Below, in pieces: positions 25,813-34,382 of a DNA stretch of 64,000 nucleotides (position 1 is its first letter; the number at the start of each line of letters is the position of its first letter). Both the position numbers and the translations under genes were made by a program. This DNA comes from Aeromonas hydrophila subsp. hydrophila ATCC 7966 (lineage in GTDB: Bacteria; Pseudomonadota; Gammaproteobacteria; Enterobacterales; Aeromonadaceae): the NCBI RefSeq assembly GCF_000014805.1, contig NC_008570.1, forward strand, positions 1,741,001 through 1,805,000, read 5' to 3'. A model generated the notes under the pieces. It saw only the letters and a list, made by a program, of their open reading frames with translations. It did not search any database and was not told the DNA's origin.

Positions 25813-27108
25813 TCAGTTGAACGCCAGGAAGGGCGAGACGCAGAGCAGCAGGCCGGTGACGATGATGATGTAGAGGGAGACCCCTTTGTACTTGTGCAGC
25901 GCCGGCACCTGATAGACCAGGTAGGCCGGGATGAGGCACCCCACCATACCGAAGATGGGGCTGCAGATGGAGGTGAAGCTCAGCACCGGGGCGTTGAGCA
26001 CGATGGCCCCCCAGGAGAGCAGCACGGTGAACAGCATGATGCCCTTGCCCACCAGCCCCTTGTTGATGCGCTCTTCCGGCATCACCCGGCGCAGCAGGTT
26101 CATCGCCAGCCCCTGGCAGGCTTCACGAAAGCCCAGATAGACGCCGAAGTAGGCGGTCATCACCGCGAAGATGTTGAGGGTGAGGCTGAGCAGCTTGAGG
26201 GTCTGGCCCGGCATGCCCTGAGCCACCATGGCCAGCGCCGAGATGTTCTCCTCGGAGGCTTTGACCGCCTGCTCGTGGCCCATGGCCAGGGTGAAGGAGA
26301 CGGCGTAGAAGAACACCACCACGAACAGGATGCCGAAGGCGATGTTCATGGCGCGCATCGCCTTGAAGCGAGCCACTTCCAGGGATTTTTCCCGCGAGCG
26401 GTAGGAGATCACCATGGGGCTCAGACTCTGGATGAAGAGAATGGAGGTGAGGGTGAAGGGGAGCATGACGATGGCATCCTTCAGCCAGTCACCGCTGGCC
26501 GGCATGGCGGTGATGTTGGCGGCATCCCACTTGCTCACCATCATCAGACCGAGTACCGCCACCACGCTGATCTTGGTCAACACCATGAAGGTGGAGATCT
26601 TGAACAAGAGGTTCTCGCCGCGCGACGCCAACGCCACCAGGGCGCAGATCAGCACCAGCCCGTAGAAGGGATTCTCGGAGAGCAGTTGCTGGGTGACCCC
26701 GAAGCTTTGCAGGAAGGAGGCGCTGTCATTGGTGATGGCGGTGGAGTAGACGAACACCCAGATCACCAGCATCACGAAGTAGAGGGCGCCGAGCAGCACG
26801 CCCCAGTTCTTGCCGAGGTAGCCGCTGATGACGCTGGGGTAGTCCTTGCACTCGGGCGAGGTGGCCAGGGTATTGATGAAGAGGCGCTGGAACATGTACA
26901 TGGCCGGGTAGCCGATCACCGCCGACAGCAGAAACACCCACAGCCCCATCAGTCCCACCTGCACCGGCAGGAAGACGATCCCCGCCCCGATGGCCATGCC
27001 GATGCTCATGATGACCCAGCCCCAGTCGGTGCTGTCAAAACGAACCGCTTCTTTCCATTCCAGCGTGCCCATCACGGGCCGGGTGAGTGTCGTACTGTGC
27101 GCGTCCAT
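25813..27108 (-). CDS. cyuP: HAAAP-family amino acid permease, CyuP/DlsT-like
   Basis: Inner-membrane transporter with about 11 membrane segments, of the serine/threonine/cysteine branch (SdaC, TdcC, DlsT/CyuP). Typical blocks are WVIMSIGMAIGAGIVFLPVQ near the N terminus and SLSPMVISYR in the middle. ATG 27108 (MDAHSTTL) with AAGG ahead gives 431 residues; the frame is open upstream to 27171. It is divergent from a ridA-cyuA operon, which matches the E. coli pairing of cyuP with cyuA and points to cysteine (perhaps D- or L-serine) uptake. Confidence 0.88.
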   Translation of the reverse strand: MDAHSTTLTRPVMGTLEWKEAVRFDSTDWGWVIMSIGMAIGAGIVFLPVQVGLMGLWVFLLSAVIGYPAMYMFQRLFINTLATSPECKDYPSVISGYLGKNWGVLLGALYFVMLVIWVFVYSTAITNDSASFLQSFGVTQQLLSENPFYGLVLICALVALASRGENLLFKISTFMVLTKISVVAVLGLMMVSKWDAANITAMPASGDWLKDAIVMLPFTLTSILFIQSLSPMVISYRSREKSLEVARFKAMRAMNIAFGILFVVVFFYAVSFTLAMGHEQAVKASEENISALAMVAQGMPGQTLKLLSLTLNIFAVMTAYFGVYLGFREACQGLAMNLLRRVMPEERINKGLVGKGIMLFTVLLSWGAIVLNAPVLSFTSICSPIFGMVGCLIPAYLVYQVPALHKYKGVSLYIIIVTGLLLCVSPFLAFN

Positions 27109-27356
27109 AAAATACCTTGTTTTTGTAGGGGTAAAAATCAGGCGCAAATATAGTTGAATAAAAAGCGGCAAAACAATGCTTTTTATCGCTCTTCTACCTA
27201 AAGAGGGAGACAGATCACGCTTTCAATTTGCGCCTGCTACCGAATTTATCGCTGTTTTTGCAGGTTTTAGTTGAATGGAATGCCTAATAAGCAAATAATG
27301 TTGAACAAGACGAGACTATTGATTGCAAAAATAATTGCATTTTAAGGAGTGGCAAT
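27109..27356. promoter_or_regulatory. AT-rich divergent promoter region of the cyu locus
   Basis: The 248-base spacer separates the cyuP and ridA starts. It is much richer in A+T than its surroundings, as expected for two back-to-back promoters. Just ahead of the ridA ribosome site (AAGGAG) lies TGCAA-AAATAA-TTGCA (27324-27339), a perfect inverted repeat and a candidate operator. Confidence 0.55.
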
Positions 27357-27740
27357 ATGAAAAAGATCATCGTGGCAGAAGCCGCACCCGATGCCATCGG
27401 TCCCTACAGCCATGGCACTGCCTATGGCGACCTCATCTTTACCTCTGGCCAGCTGCCGGTGTGCAAACAGCAGGGTGGCGTGGTGGAAGGGGGCATCGAA
27501 GCCCAGAGCCGTCAGGCGCTGGAGAACCTCAAGCATGTCTTGGAGGCCGCCGGCGGCAACCTGGATACCGTGCTCAAGACCACCTGCTATCTCGCCGAGA
27601 TCAGTGATTTTGCCGCGTTCAACGAGGTTTATAAACGCTATTTCCTGAAAGATTGCCCGGCCCGCAGCTGCTTTGCGGTGAAGGATCTGCCGATGGGTGT
27701 CAGGGTAGAAGTGGAAGCGATCGCTCACATCGCTGGTTAA
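27357..27740 (+). CDS. RidA/YjgF family enamine/imine deaminase
   Basis: RidA-type proteins hydrolyse reactive enamine/imine intermediates such as 2-aminoacrylate, which PLP enzymes release from serine and cysteine. The family pattern is intact: [19 protein letters not shown] near the start, the [14 protein letters not shown] helix, and the catalytic Arg in [13 protein letters not shown]. The length of 127 is typical. It is first in an operon with the cysteine desulfidase gene, which makes 2-aminoacrylate disposal the obvious job here. Confidence 0.94.
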   Translation: MKKIIVAEAAPDAIGPYSHGTAYGDLIFTSGQLPVCKQQGGVVEGGIEAQSRQALENLKHVLEAAGGNLDTVLKTTCYLAEISDFAAFNEVYKRYFLKDCPARSCFAVKDLPMGVRVEVEAIAHIAG

Positions 27741-27762
27741 TGTTGATAGAAAGGGTGTTCTG

Positions 27763-29052
27763 ATGAAGCAAGCGTGGCAGCAGTATCTGCAGATTATTCA
27801 ACAGGTTGTCAAACCGGCGCTGGGTTGTACCGAGCCCATCGCCGCCGCTTATGCCGCCGCCGTCGCCGCCCGGCAACTGGGCTGCAAGCCCGTCCGGCTG
27901 GAGGTGGTGGTGTCGGACAACCTCTACAAGAACTCCATGGGGGTCTATGTGCCGGGCACCGGCAAGATTGGGCTGGCCATTGCCGCCGCCGCCGGCGCCA
28001 TCGGTGGTAACGCTGAGGCCGGGCTGGAGGTGCTGGCCGCCATCACGCCGGCCCAGGTCGCAGAGGCGCAGGAGTTGATCGATGCAGGTCAGGTGCAGGT
28101 GAGCCGCACCTCGGCCCCCGAGTTCATCTATTGCCGGGTCCGGCTGCTGGGCCTTGATGCAGAGGGCACCGAACACAGCGCCGAGGTGACCCTGTGCGGC
28201 GGCCATACCCGCATCGTCGAGCAGCGCTGCAATGATGAAGTGACCTTCACGGCCGAGCAGGGCCAGGGCGGTGCCACCGGCGCCATCTGCGACGGGGTCG
28301 ACATCAGCATCGCCGCCATTCATGAGTTCGCCACCCAGGTGGAGTTCGAGCAGATCCGCTTTATCCTGCAGGCTTCCGAGCTCAACGGCAAACTCTCCGA
28401 CGAGGGGATGAACAACCCTTATGGCCTCGAGATCGGCCGCACCATGCAGCAGAACATCCAGGCCGGCCTCATCGGCGAGGACGTGATGAACCGCATCGTG
28501 ATGCGCACTGCGGCGGCCTCCGATGCCCGCATGGGGGGCGCCAGCCTGCCGGCCATGAGCAACTTTGGCAGCGGCAACCAGGGCATCGCTGCCACCATCC
28601 CGGTGGTGGTCATCGCCGAGCGCTTCGGTGCCAGCGAAGAGCAGCTGGCCCGTGCCCTCATCATGAGCCACCTGGGGGCCATCTACATCAAGTCCCACTA
28701 TCCGCCGCTGTCGGCCTTTTGCGGCAACACGGTCACCAGCGCGGCCGCCGCCATGGCCATGGTCTATCTGGCGGGCGGCAGTTTCGAGCAATCCTGCCAC
28801 GCCATCCAGAACGTGCTGAGCGACAGCGCCGGCATGGTGTGCGACGGCGCCAAGGCCTCCTGCGCCATGAAGGTGAGCACCTCCTCCGGGGCGGCGGTGC
28901 GCGGCTTCCTGATGGCGCTCAACAGCCACGGGGTATCGGGGCAGGGGATCGTGGCGGGCAACGTGGAGCAGACCATTCGCAACGTGGGCCAGATGGTCAA
29001 AGACGGCATGTCTGCCACAGACAGCACCATTATTGATATCATGTCCGCCTGA
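27763..29052 (+). CDS. cyuA: L-cysteine desulfidase CyuA (YhaM, UPF0597)
   Basis: Iron-sulfur-dependent cysteine desulfidase that yields pyruvate, ammonia and sulfide. Family blocks: [15 protein letters not shown] (about 17-31, with a cluster-ligand candidate Cys) and the C-terminal Cys-containing [25 protein letters not shown] and [13 protein letters not shown]. Length (429) fits E. coli CyuA. It starts 22 bases after ridA and is followed closely by a PAS-HTH regulator. Together with the divergent permease, this forms a complete uptake, breakdown and detoxification set. Confidence 0.93.
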   Translation: MKQAWQQYLQIIQQVVKPALGCTEPIAAAYAAAVAARQLGCKPVRLEVVVSDNLYKNSMGVYVPGTGKIGLAIAAAAGAIGGNAEAGLEVLAAITPAQVAEAQELIDAGQVQVSRTSAPEFIYCRVRLLGLDAEGTEHSAEVTLCGGHTRIVEQRCNDEVTFTAEQGQGGATGAICDGVDISIAAIHEFATQVEFEQIRFILQASELNGKLSDEGMNNPYGLEIGRTMQQNIQAGLIGEDVMNRIVMRTAAASDARMGGASLPAMSNFGSGNQGIAATIPVVVIAERFGASEEQLARALIMSHLGAIYIKSHYPPLSAFCGNTVTSAAAAMAMVYLAGGSFEQSCHAIQNVLSDSAGMVCDGAKASCAMKVSTSSGAAVRGFLMALNSHGVSGQGIVAGNVEQTIRNVGQMVKDGMSATDSTIIDIMSA

Positions 29053-29110
29053 GTGTCCCTGTCGGCTGCCACCCTTGCCCGGGTCGGCGGCCCTTTTATA
29101 AGGTTTCAAT

Positions 29111-29764
29111 GTGAAGCTGCAAGAGCTGAGTCAGACCGATTTCGAGATCCTCAAGGCGATGGAGATCATCGTGGACGGCATCGCCGCCATGTATGGTCAG
29201 CACACCGAGGTGCTGTTGCACAGCCTGGATGCGCGCAATCCGTCGATCATCAAGATTGCCAACGGCCATATCACGGGGCGCAGCGTCGGTGCTCCCATCA
29301 CCAACCTGGCGATGATGAAACTCAAGAGCGGGCAGGATATCTCCAGCCCCTACATGACCAAGTGCGCCACCGGCAAGACCCTGCGCTCGCTTACCACCGT
29401 CATTCGCAATGGCGAGGGGCAGGCCATCGGCTTGCTCTGCATCAACACCGACATGGATGCCCCGCTGCAATCCGTGCTGCGCACCATGATGCCGGAGTGC
29501 CTGCACGGCCACGATGGGCATGCCACCCCGGAGGTGTTTGCCCGCAACATCGATGAGGCCCTCAACAGCACCATCGACACCGTCAGTGCCGAGGTGCGCG
29601 GCAACGAGGCGGTGCCCCCGTCCCAGAAGACCCGGGTCATGGTCAACCAGCTGCACGAGCTCGGCATCTTCGAGCTCAAGGACAGCGCCCAGATAGCGGC
29701 CCGCCAGCTCGGCATCTCGGTTCACTCCATCTACCGCTATCTGCGGGAGATCAAGAAGGGCTGA
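29111..29764 (+). CDS. YheO-like PAS/HTH transcriptional regulator
   Basis: N-terminal PAS-like sensor domain of the YheO type (about 10-125: MEIIVDGIAAMYGQHTEVLLH, NGHITGRSVGAPI, IGLLCINTDMDAP), followed by a C-terminal helix-turn-helix (about 180-217: AAR QLGISVHSIYRYLREIKKG). The start is GTG at 29111 with AAGG eight bases ahead; the adjacent ATG at 29109 is immediately followed by a stop. Its place at the end of ridA-cyuA suggests that it controls this locus, probably in response to cysteine or serine. That link is inference from position. Confidence 0.88.
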   Translation: MKLQELSQTDFEILKAMEIIVDGIAAMYGQHTEVLLHSLDARNPSIIKIANGHITGRSVGAPITNLAMMKLKSGQDISSPYMTKCATGKTLRSLTTVIRNGEGQAIGLLCINTDMDAPLQSVLRTMMPECLHGHDGHATPEVFARNIDEALNSTIDTVSAEVRGNEAVPPSQKTRVMVNQLHELGIFELKDSAQIAARQLGISVHSIYRYLREIKKG

Positions 29765-29908
29765 GCGCATGGCGCCAGCCAGCATTAACGGGTCAGCATT
29801 GACCCGTTTTGTTTTTTTACGCCCCCCGCCTGCGCCTTGGCTGCCTCGGCGCATCTGTTATCATGCCTCTTCTGTTGTTGTTATCTCATTGAACCTGCTG
29901 GAGAAACC

Positions 29909-30496
29909 ATGTCCCGTACCCTCTATCTGCTGCGCCACGGCCAGACCCGTTACAACGCCGAACTGCGGCTGCAGGGGCGCTGCAACTCCGAACTGACCAC
30001 CAAGGGTGAAGCCCAGGCCCTCGCCATGGGGGCTCGTCTGGCCAAGCTCCTGGCCGAGCCTGCCGACTGGACGATTTACGCCAGCCCCCTCGGTCGGGCG
30101 CGCCAGACGGCGGAGCGGGTGTGCCAGCAGCTTGGCCTGGACCAAGCGCGTATCGTCTGGGACGAGCGGCTGGTGGAGCTGGGGATGGGGGAGTGGGAGA
30201 GTCGCCGGGTGCCCGAGCTGCTGGCGGTCCACCCCGAGCTGGATCTGGAGCAGCCAGACTGGTATCTGCAGGCCCCCGAGGGGGAGAGTTTTCAGAGCAT
30301 TCAAGGCCGGGCCCTGAGCTGGCTGCAGGATGAGCAGATCGCCGAGCGCGCCATCGTGGTCTCTCACGGCCTGTTTGGCGCCATGCTGCGCGGTGCCTAT
30401 GCGGATCTGGACTACACCACCACCTGGCTGCAGGAGCTGCCGCAGGATGCCTTTTTCAAACTGAGCGGTGGCCGCATCGAGCGGATCCCCTGCTGA
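29909..30496 (+). CDS. Histidine phosphatase (phosphoglycerate mutase-like) family protein
   Basis: The catalytic LLRHGQTRYN (7-16) carries the phospho-accepting histidine, and VVSHGLFGAMLR holds the second histidine. The length of 195 and the E-x-x-x-G-x-W-E block (LVELGMGEWE) place it with CobC/GpmB-type small phosphatases. The substrate cannot be assigned, and no cobalamin genes are nearby. ATG 29909 (MSRTLYLL) with GGAGAAACC ahead is preferred over the longer frame from 29837. Confidence 0.9.
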   Translation: MSRTLYLLRHGQTRYNAELRLQGRCNSELTTKGEAQALAMGARLAKLLAEPADWTIYASPLGRARQTAERVCQQLGLDQARIVWDERLVELGMGEWESRRVPELLAVHPELDLEQPDWYLQAPEGESFQSIQGRALSWLQDEQIAERAIVVSHGLFGAMLRGAYADLDYTTTWLQELPQDAFFKLSGGRIERIPC

Positions 30497-30504
30497 CCCC
30501 GACG

Positions 30505-30536
30505 AAAACGGCTCGCCATTGGCGAGCCGTTTTTTT
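30505..30536 (+). terminator. Terminator after histidine phosphatase gene
   Basis: A 9-bp stem ACGGCTCGCC/GGCGAGCCGT with loop ATT, flanked by A4 and T7; usable in both directions between convergent genes. Confidence 0.93.
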
Positions 30537-30554
30537 ATGAGCGCAGAAGGCGCG

Positions 30555-31232
30555 TTATTCTCGTACCAGCCTGGGCAGCGCCTGGTAAAGAGCTTCACGT
30601 TTTTGTGCCTGGTTGACGCCATAGTGCAGCTCACGGTGGCAATTAGGGCAGAGCGCCACCGTGTTGCTGATGGTATCCGAACCCCCTTCGGCGAGTGTGC
30701 GCAGATGATGCACCTCTAAAAAGGCGTCTCCCGTGGTGGCATGAAAAGGGGCCGGTTGTGCGCAGCTTTCGCAACGGCCCACCGCCGTCATCAATACCCA
30801 AGCCTTCACCTTTGGATCCCGCCCATAGCTTGTGTTGGCTCCATAACGCTGCTGTGGTTCTTGGATGCCGATGGGCATGGGGAGTGTTGGCTTGATCTTG
30901 TAGCGGCTCACTTGATGCTCAAAGGCGGCCTTGCCGGTATAGGGTTGGCCATCGAGTTCACAGAGCAGGCGCTCTATGATGGGGGCATTGTGGGGGCCCA
31001 CGTTTTTAGCCGGCTTGAGACCAGATACCCAGGTCCGCCCTAGCAGGGCGCAGATATAGGAGATGTTTTGCATTCGATATTCGAATGCCTTCTCGGTGCG
31101 GCCAAACTGGTTAGCGAGTTCGGTGTAATAGCGCTTCTTGACGAAGGGGATGCCATTTTGCTCCATGGTGCGCATCGCCAAGTAGGCGCTGACAGTCGCC
31201 CTTAGTTCCTCTTCTGTCCATGTATCGCGCAA
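30555..31232 (-). CDS. HNH endonuclease domain protein
   Basis: The C-terminal part (about 145-215) is an HNH nuclease finger: CESC, then FLEVHHLRTLAEGGSD with the catalytic His pair, NTVALCPNCHRELHYG with the Asn and the second CxxC. The N-terminal part (RDTWTEEELRATVSAYLAM) is an all-helical region seen in front of such nucleases. The best start is TTG 31232, with GAGGAG six bases ahead (225 residues). No methylase or other restriction gene is adjacent, so it may be a lone modified-DNA nuclease. The upstream 250 bases are unusually AT-rich. Confidence 0.82.
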   Translation of the reverse strand: MRDTWTEEELRATVSAYLAMRTMEQNGIPFVKKRYYTELANQFGRTEKAFEYRMQNISYICALLGRTWVSGLKPAKNVGPHNAPIIERLLCELDGQPYTGKAAFEHQVSRYKIKPTLPMPIGIQEPQQRYGANTSYGRDPKVKAWVLMTAVGRCESCAQPAPFHATTGDAFLEVHHLRTLAEGGSDTISNTVALCPNCHRELHYGVNQAQKREALYQALPRLVRE

Positions 31233-31488
31233 AACTGGCTCCTCAACACTGTTTCTCGGTCGCCTTGAGCCCCGACATGATCGGGATGGCCCCATCCGAG
31301 TTACCTGATATGGCGCGCATCTTAATCCAATCGACACCTTGTTTCAGCTGTGTCGGTACAATAATGTGTGCATCATCAAGCAATTAGCTGATAGTAAGCA
31401 GTAGGCTAAAGCGAGTCCTTTAATTAGGGGCTTAGCGCAGGGGAGTTACAAACGTCAATTCACCCAGGTCAACCACAAGGAGGTGGTG

Positions 31489-31956
31489 ATGGATCCGGTT
31501 TCTTATCTTTTCTCGGCTTATCTCAATCTGGTACAGCAGCAGGTATCGGATATTTATGGCACTGAGCTCAAGTCGCTGGTGGTGGAGTATGAGGGGGAAC
31601 AAATCCCCTTTGCCTTCCAGTTTTGGCAGCTGCAGCCGAAAAGCGTCTGCCGCAGCTACGAGCAGGATGCACGGCGCTTCAGTCAATGCACCGTCAAGGC
31701 GGCGGCGCTATTTGGCAAGCTGTGCGATCAGTTGTCCCGCCAGGACGACAGCCACTCGCAGCAGCCCCAGTATCGCGCCATGTATTGCGCCGCTTCAGTT
31801 AACTACCGCCCCATGATCGCCGATATTCGCGAGAGTAAACCGGATGCGGCCCGGCAAGCCGAGCGCGCCTGCAATCAAGCCATTCTGGCCGCGATGGACA
31901 GTGATGATGAAACCCTGCTGGCCCAGCGTGACCAGGCGTGTCGCACCCAACAGTAA
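31489..31956 (+). CDS. Hypothetical protein, 155 aa
   Basis: Not recognised. ATG 31489 has AAGGAGG at ideal spacing; the in-frame GTG codons before it overlap the ribosome site. The protein is soluble and helical, with four cysteines scattered through its middle and C-terminal parts (VCRSYEQDARRFSQC, KLCDQL, MYCAASVNY). It has no signal peptide. Single gene; no functional hint from neighbours. Confidence 0.75.
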   Translation: MDPVSYLFSAYLNLVQQQVSDIYGTELKSLVVEYEGEQIPFAFQFWQLQPKSVCRSYEQDARRFSQCTVKAAALFGKLCDQLSRQDDSHSQQPQYRAMYCAASVNYRPMIADIRESKPDAARQAERACNQAILAAMDSDDETLLAQRDQACRTQQ

Positions 31957-32109
31957 AGGTCACCGCCGCCTTCACTCAGCTAGTGGCTTTGCTCGGCCAT
32001 CTTTGCGCCATTCGGCACAGTTGCCAGCTGGGGAATTGGGTATGATGAGGGCGCCCACAGGTCAGTCTGTCGGGCCAGCGCTATCGACACACATCAGCCA
32101 GGAGGGGAC

Positions 32110-32478
32110 ATGATCAGCCATATCGACCATCTGGTATTGACGGTCAGCGACATCGAGCGGGCCGTCGCGTTTTACAGCTCAGTGCTCAACATGGAAGCCA
32201 TCACCTTCGGGGCGGGGCGCCGGGCCCTGCGCTTTGGCAACCAGAAGATCAATCTGCAACTGCTGGGGCAGGAGCCGCGCAACCGGGCGCAGGTGGGCTC
32301 GGGGGATCTCTGCCTCATCACCCGCTGGCCGCTGGAACAAGTCATCGCCCAGCTCCATTGCCACGGGGTGGAGATAGTGGAGGGGCCGGTAACCAAGAGT
32401 GGAGCCTGCGGCCCCATCGAGTCGGTCTACTGCCTGGATCCGGATCAGAACCTGATTGAGATCAGCCGTTATCCCTGA
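32110..32478 (+). CDS. VOC-family (glyoxalase-fold) protein
   Basis: A 122-residue protein with the vicinal-oxygen-chelate fold pattern: ISHIDHLVLTVSDIERAVAFY at the N terminus with a metal-ligand His, and VYCLDPDQNLIEISRY at the C terminus with the metal Glu. Members range from glyoxalases to dioxygenases and antibiotic-resistance proteins, so the reaction is not assignable. A good AGGAGG site precedes the ATG. Confidence 0.88.
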   Translation: MISHIDHLVLTVSDIERAVAFYSSVLNMEAITFGAGRRALRFGNQKINLQLLGQEPRNRAQVGSGDLCLITRWPLEQVIAQLHCHGVEIVEGPVTKSGACGPIESVYCLDPDQNLIEISRYP

Positions 32479-32601
32479 TGGCGCTTGGCATCGGGTGACG
32501 GCCGGTGGATGCCGCCCTGCCGGTGCGATTGGGGCAAGTGGCGAGAGGCCCCGCGCTAGCCCCATCCTGACACTCAGCCGCAACGGGCCCTGGCAAGGGC
32601 T

Positions 32602-34185
32602 CTAGAAGGGAGCCTCGCTCTCTTGCGCATCTTGTAGAAACTGTTCCCGTTCCGCCTGATAGGCGGCCTCGTCTTCGCTGTCCCAGACCGGGGCTGGCTG
32701 CTTGCCGGCCGGCGGTTGGGCTGGCGCCGTCAGCATCTCTATCACCTTCTGCTGCAGATAGGGGAAGAAGGGATTGGAGGAGGTACGGGTGAGGGCGCCG
32801 GGGTTGACGATCAGCACCCCGCGCTCACCGCGCAGGGCCAGGCCTCCCAGGTTGATGCCGTATTGCTCGCGCTGCTCGGGCCGTGGCGCCATGCCATAGA
32901 GGGGGTCATCCATCGGGAAGGGCAGGGCCACGTGGGAGAGGGAGTAGATCTCCCTGGGGTAGTCGATGTCGAGGGGCTGGATCTGCTCAGGCCCGCCGCC
33001 GGCCGGCAAACTGCTGGCCTGGGTACGGGTGCTGGCGGGCGCCTGGTTGCCCACCACCGTCAGCCGGTAGGAGAGCGGCGGGCGCGGCAGCAGGTGGCTC
33101 AGCGCCAGCTCGGAGGCGCTGCTCAGCAGCGGGCCGAACAGGGTGCCACGGTTGATGTCGAACAGCACCAGCTCGCTGCCGTTGGCAGGCAGGAAGTGGT
33201 AGAGATCGGCGATGATGGAGCGGGTACTGACGGTGTAGTCCATCACCGACTGGAAGGTGAGGGTGGACGGGAAGGCCGCCAACTCGCCGCTGGCTGCCTG
33301 CTCACGCACCTGCTGCTGGATGGCGTGGGTCAGCCGGTAAGACTGGCGCGCGCCGTTGACCGGAAACGAGTTGTACTTGAAGGGGTTGAACTCCGGCATG
33401 GTGTCGAGCCAGGCGGCGCTGGCAAAGGCGGGCAGCAGGGCGGGCACCGCCTTGAGGCCGGCGAAGCGGGCAAAGCGGGTCACCCCTATCATGGGGGAGA
33501 TGAGCACCAGCCGATCCGGTCTTGCCAGTGCCCCTGTCTTGTCACCTTCCGCATCGAGCGCATATTTCACCGCCAGCGCGCCGCCGTTTGAAAACCCCAC
33601 CAGATGCAGCGGCAGCGGGCTTGGCGCTAGTACCCTGGCCTCGCGCACCGCCAGCCGGGTGGCGGCCAGCCAGGTCTCCCAGTCGATGTCGACCAGCCCC
33701 GCCGGCACGGTACCATGTCCCGGAATGCGCAGCCCCAGGGCGATGAAGCCCTGTTCGCGGTAGCGCTGGGCCAGGTGGCGCAGGCTGTAGGGTGAGTCGG
33801 TCAAACCGTGCAGGAACACCGCCACCCCTTTCACCTCGCCGCTTGGCCGCAGCAGATAGGATCGGTTCCAGTCGGTTGCAAAATGAGCCGGATTGATGGG
33901 GGCATCCTGATAGTAGCGATTGCTGTCGAGCTGCTGCTCCGGCGGCGTTCTGGCGATCACCTCCTTGGTCACCAGCTCGAACAGCTGCTGCTCGTGGGCC
34001 AGATAGGCCTGCCAGTCGCTGTTATCGAGCTGCTCGGCGCTGAGTTCGGGCGGCACCAGGGTGTGCCAGGGCTGCAGTGGCGCCGCCTGCCAGGCGAAGT
34101 AGGCTACCAGGGACCAGCCGAGCAACAGCAAGCCCAGCAGGCTGAGAAGAAGGCGGCGAACAAGGCGGCGGGTGCGAGCCAGCAT
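32602..34185 (-). CDS. Membrane-anchored alpha/beta hydrolase
   Basis: 527 residues. Residues about 9-30 form a single uncleaved membrane anchor after a positively charged start. The hydrolase domain has the oxyanion-hole FLHGLTDSPYS, the GLRIPGHGTVP block and the nucleophile elbow GFSNGG; the catalytic His should be in the C-terminal SLSHVALPFP block. The bulk is predicted to lie in the periplasm. The C-terminal 40 residues are Pro/Glu-rich and probably disordered. Substrate unknown. Single gene. Confidence 0.82.
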   Translation of the reverse strand: MLARTRRLVRRLLLSLLGLLLLGWSLVAYFAWQAAPLQPWHTLVPPELSAEQLDNSDWQAYLAHEQQLFELVTKEVIARTPPEQQLDSNRYYQDAPINPAHFATDWNRSYLLRPSGEVKGVAVFLHGLTDSPYSLRHLAQRYREQGFIALGLRIPGHGTVPAGLVDIDWETWLAATRLAVREARVLAPSPLPLHLVGFSNGGALAVKYALDAEGDKTGALARPDRLVLISPMIGVTRFARFAGLKAVPALLPAFASAAWLDTMPEFNPFKYNSFPVNGARQSYRLTHAIQQQVREQAASGELAAFPSTLTFQSVMDYTVSTRSIIADLYHFLPANGSELVLFDINRGTLFGPLLSSASELALSHLLPRPPLSYRLTVVGNQAPASTRTQASSLPAGGGPEQIQPLDIDYPREIYSLSHVALPFPMDDPLYGMAPRPEQREQYGINLGGLALRGERGVLIVNPGALTRTSSNPFFPYLQQKVIEMLTAPAQPPAGKQPAPVWDSEDEAAYQAEREQFLQDAQESEAPF

Positions 34186-34315
34186 GGCAGAGTCCTTGGC
34201 ACTGATAAAAGAGGGGCGGCCCCGCGTCCACGGCGGCCGTACTAAGGGTCGAAAGCTGGCTTAAAGCCTAAGGGAAACAAGGTGATAAGTACAGACAGTG
34301 AGCGGTTCATCCGAG

Positions 34316-34347
34316 CAAACAGAGGGCAGCTCCGGGGCTGCCCTCTG
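34316..34347 (-). terminator. gdhA terminator
   Basis: An 11-bp perfect stem CAGAGGGCAGC/GCTGCCCTCTG; on the minus strand it is followed by TTTG. Confidence 0.8.
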
Positions 34348-34382
34348 TGGTAATGCTGTCCGTCTGTGCGGTCGCTGGAGCG

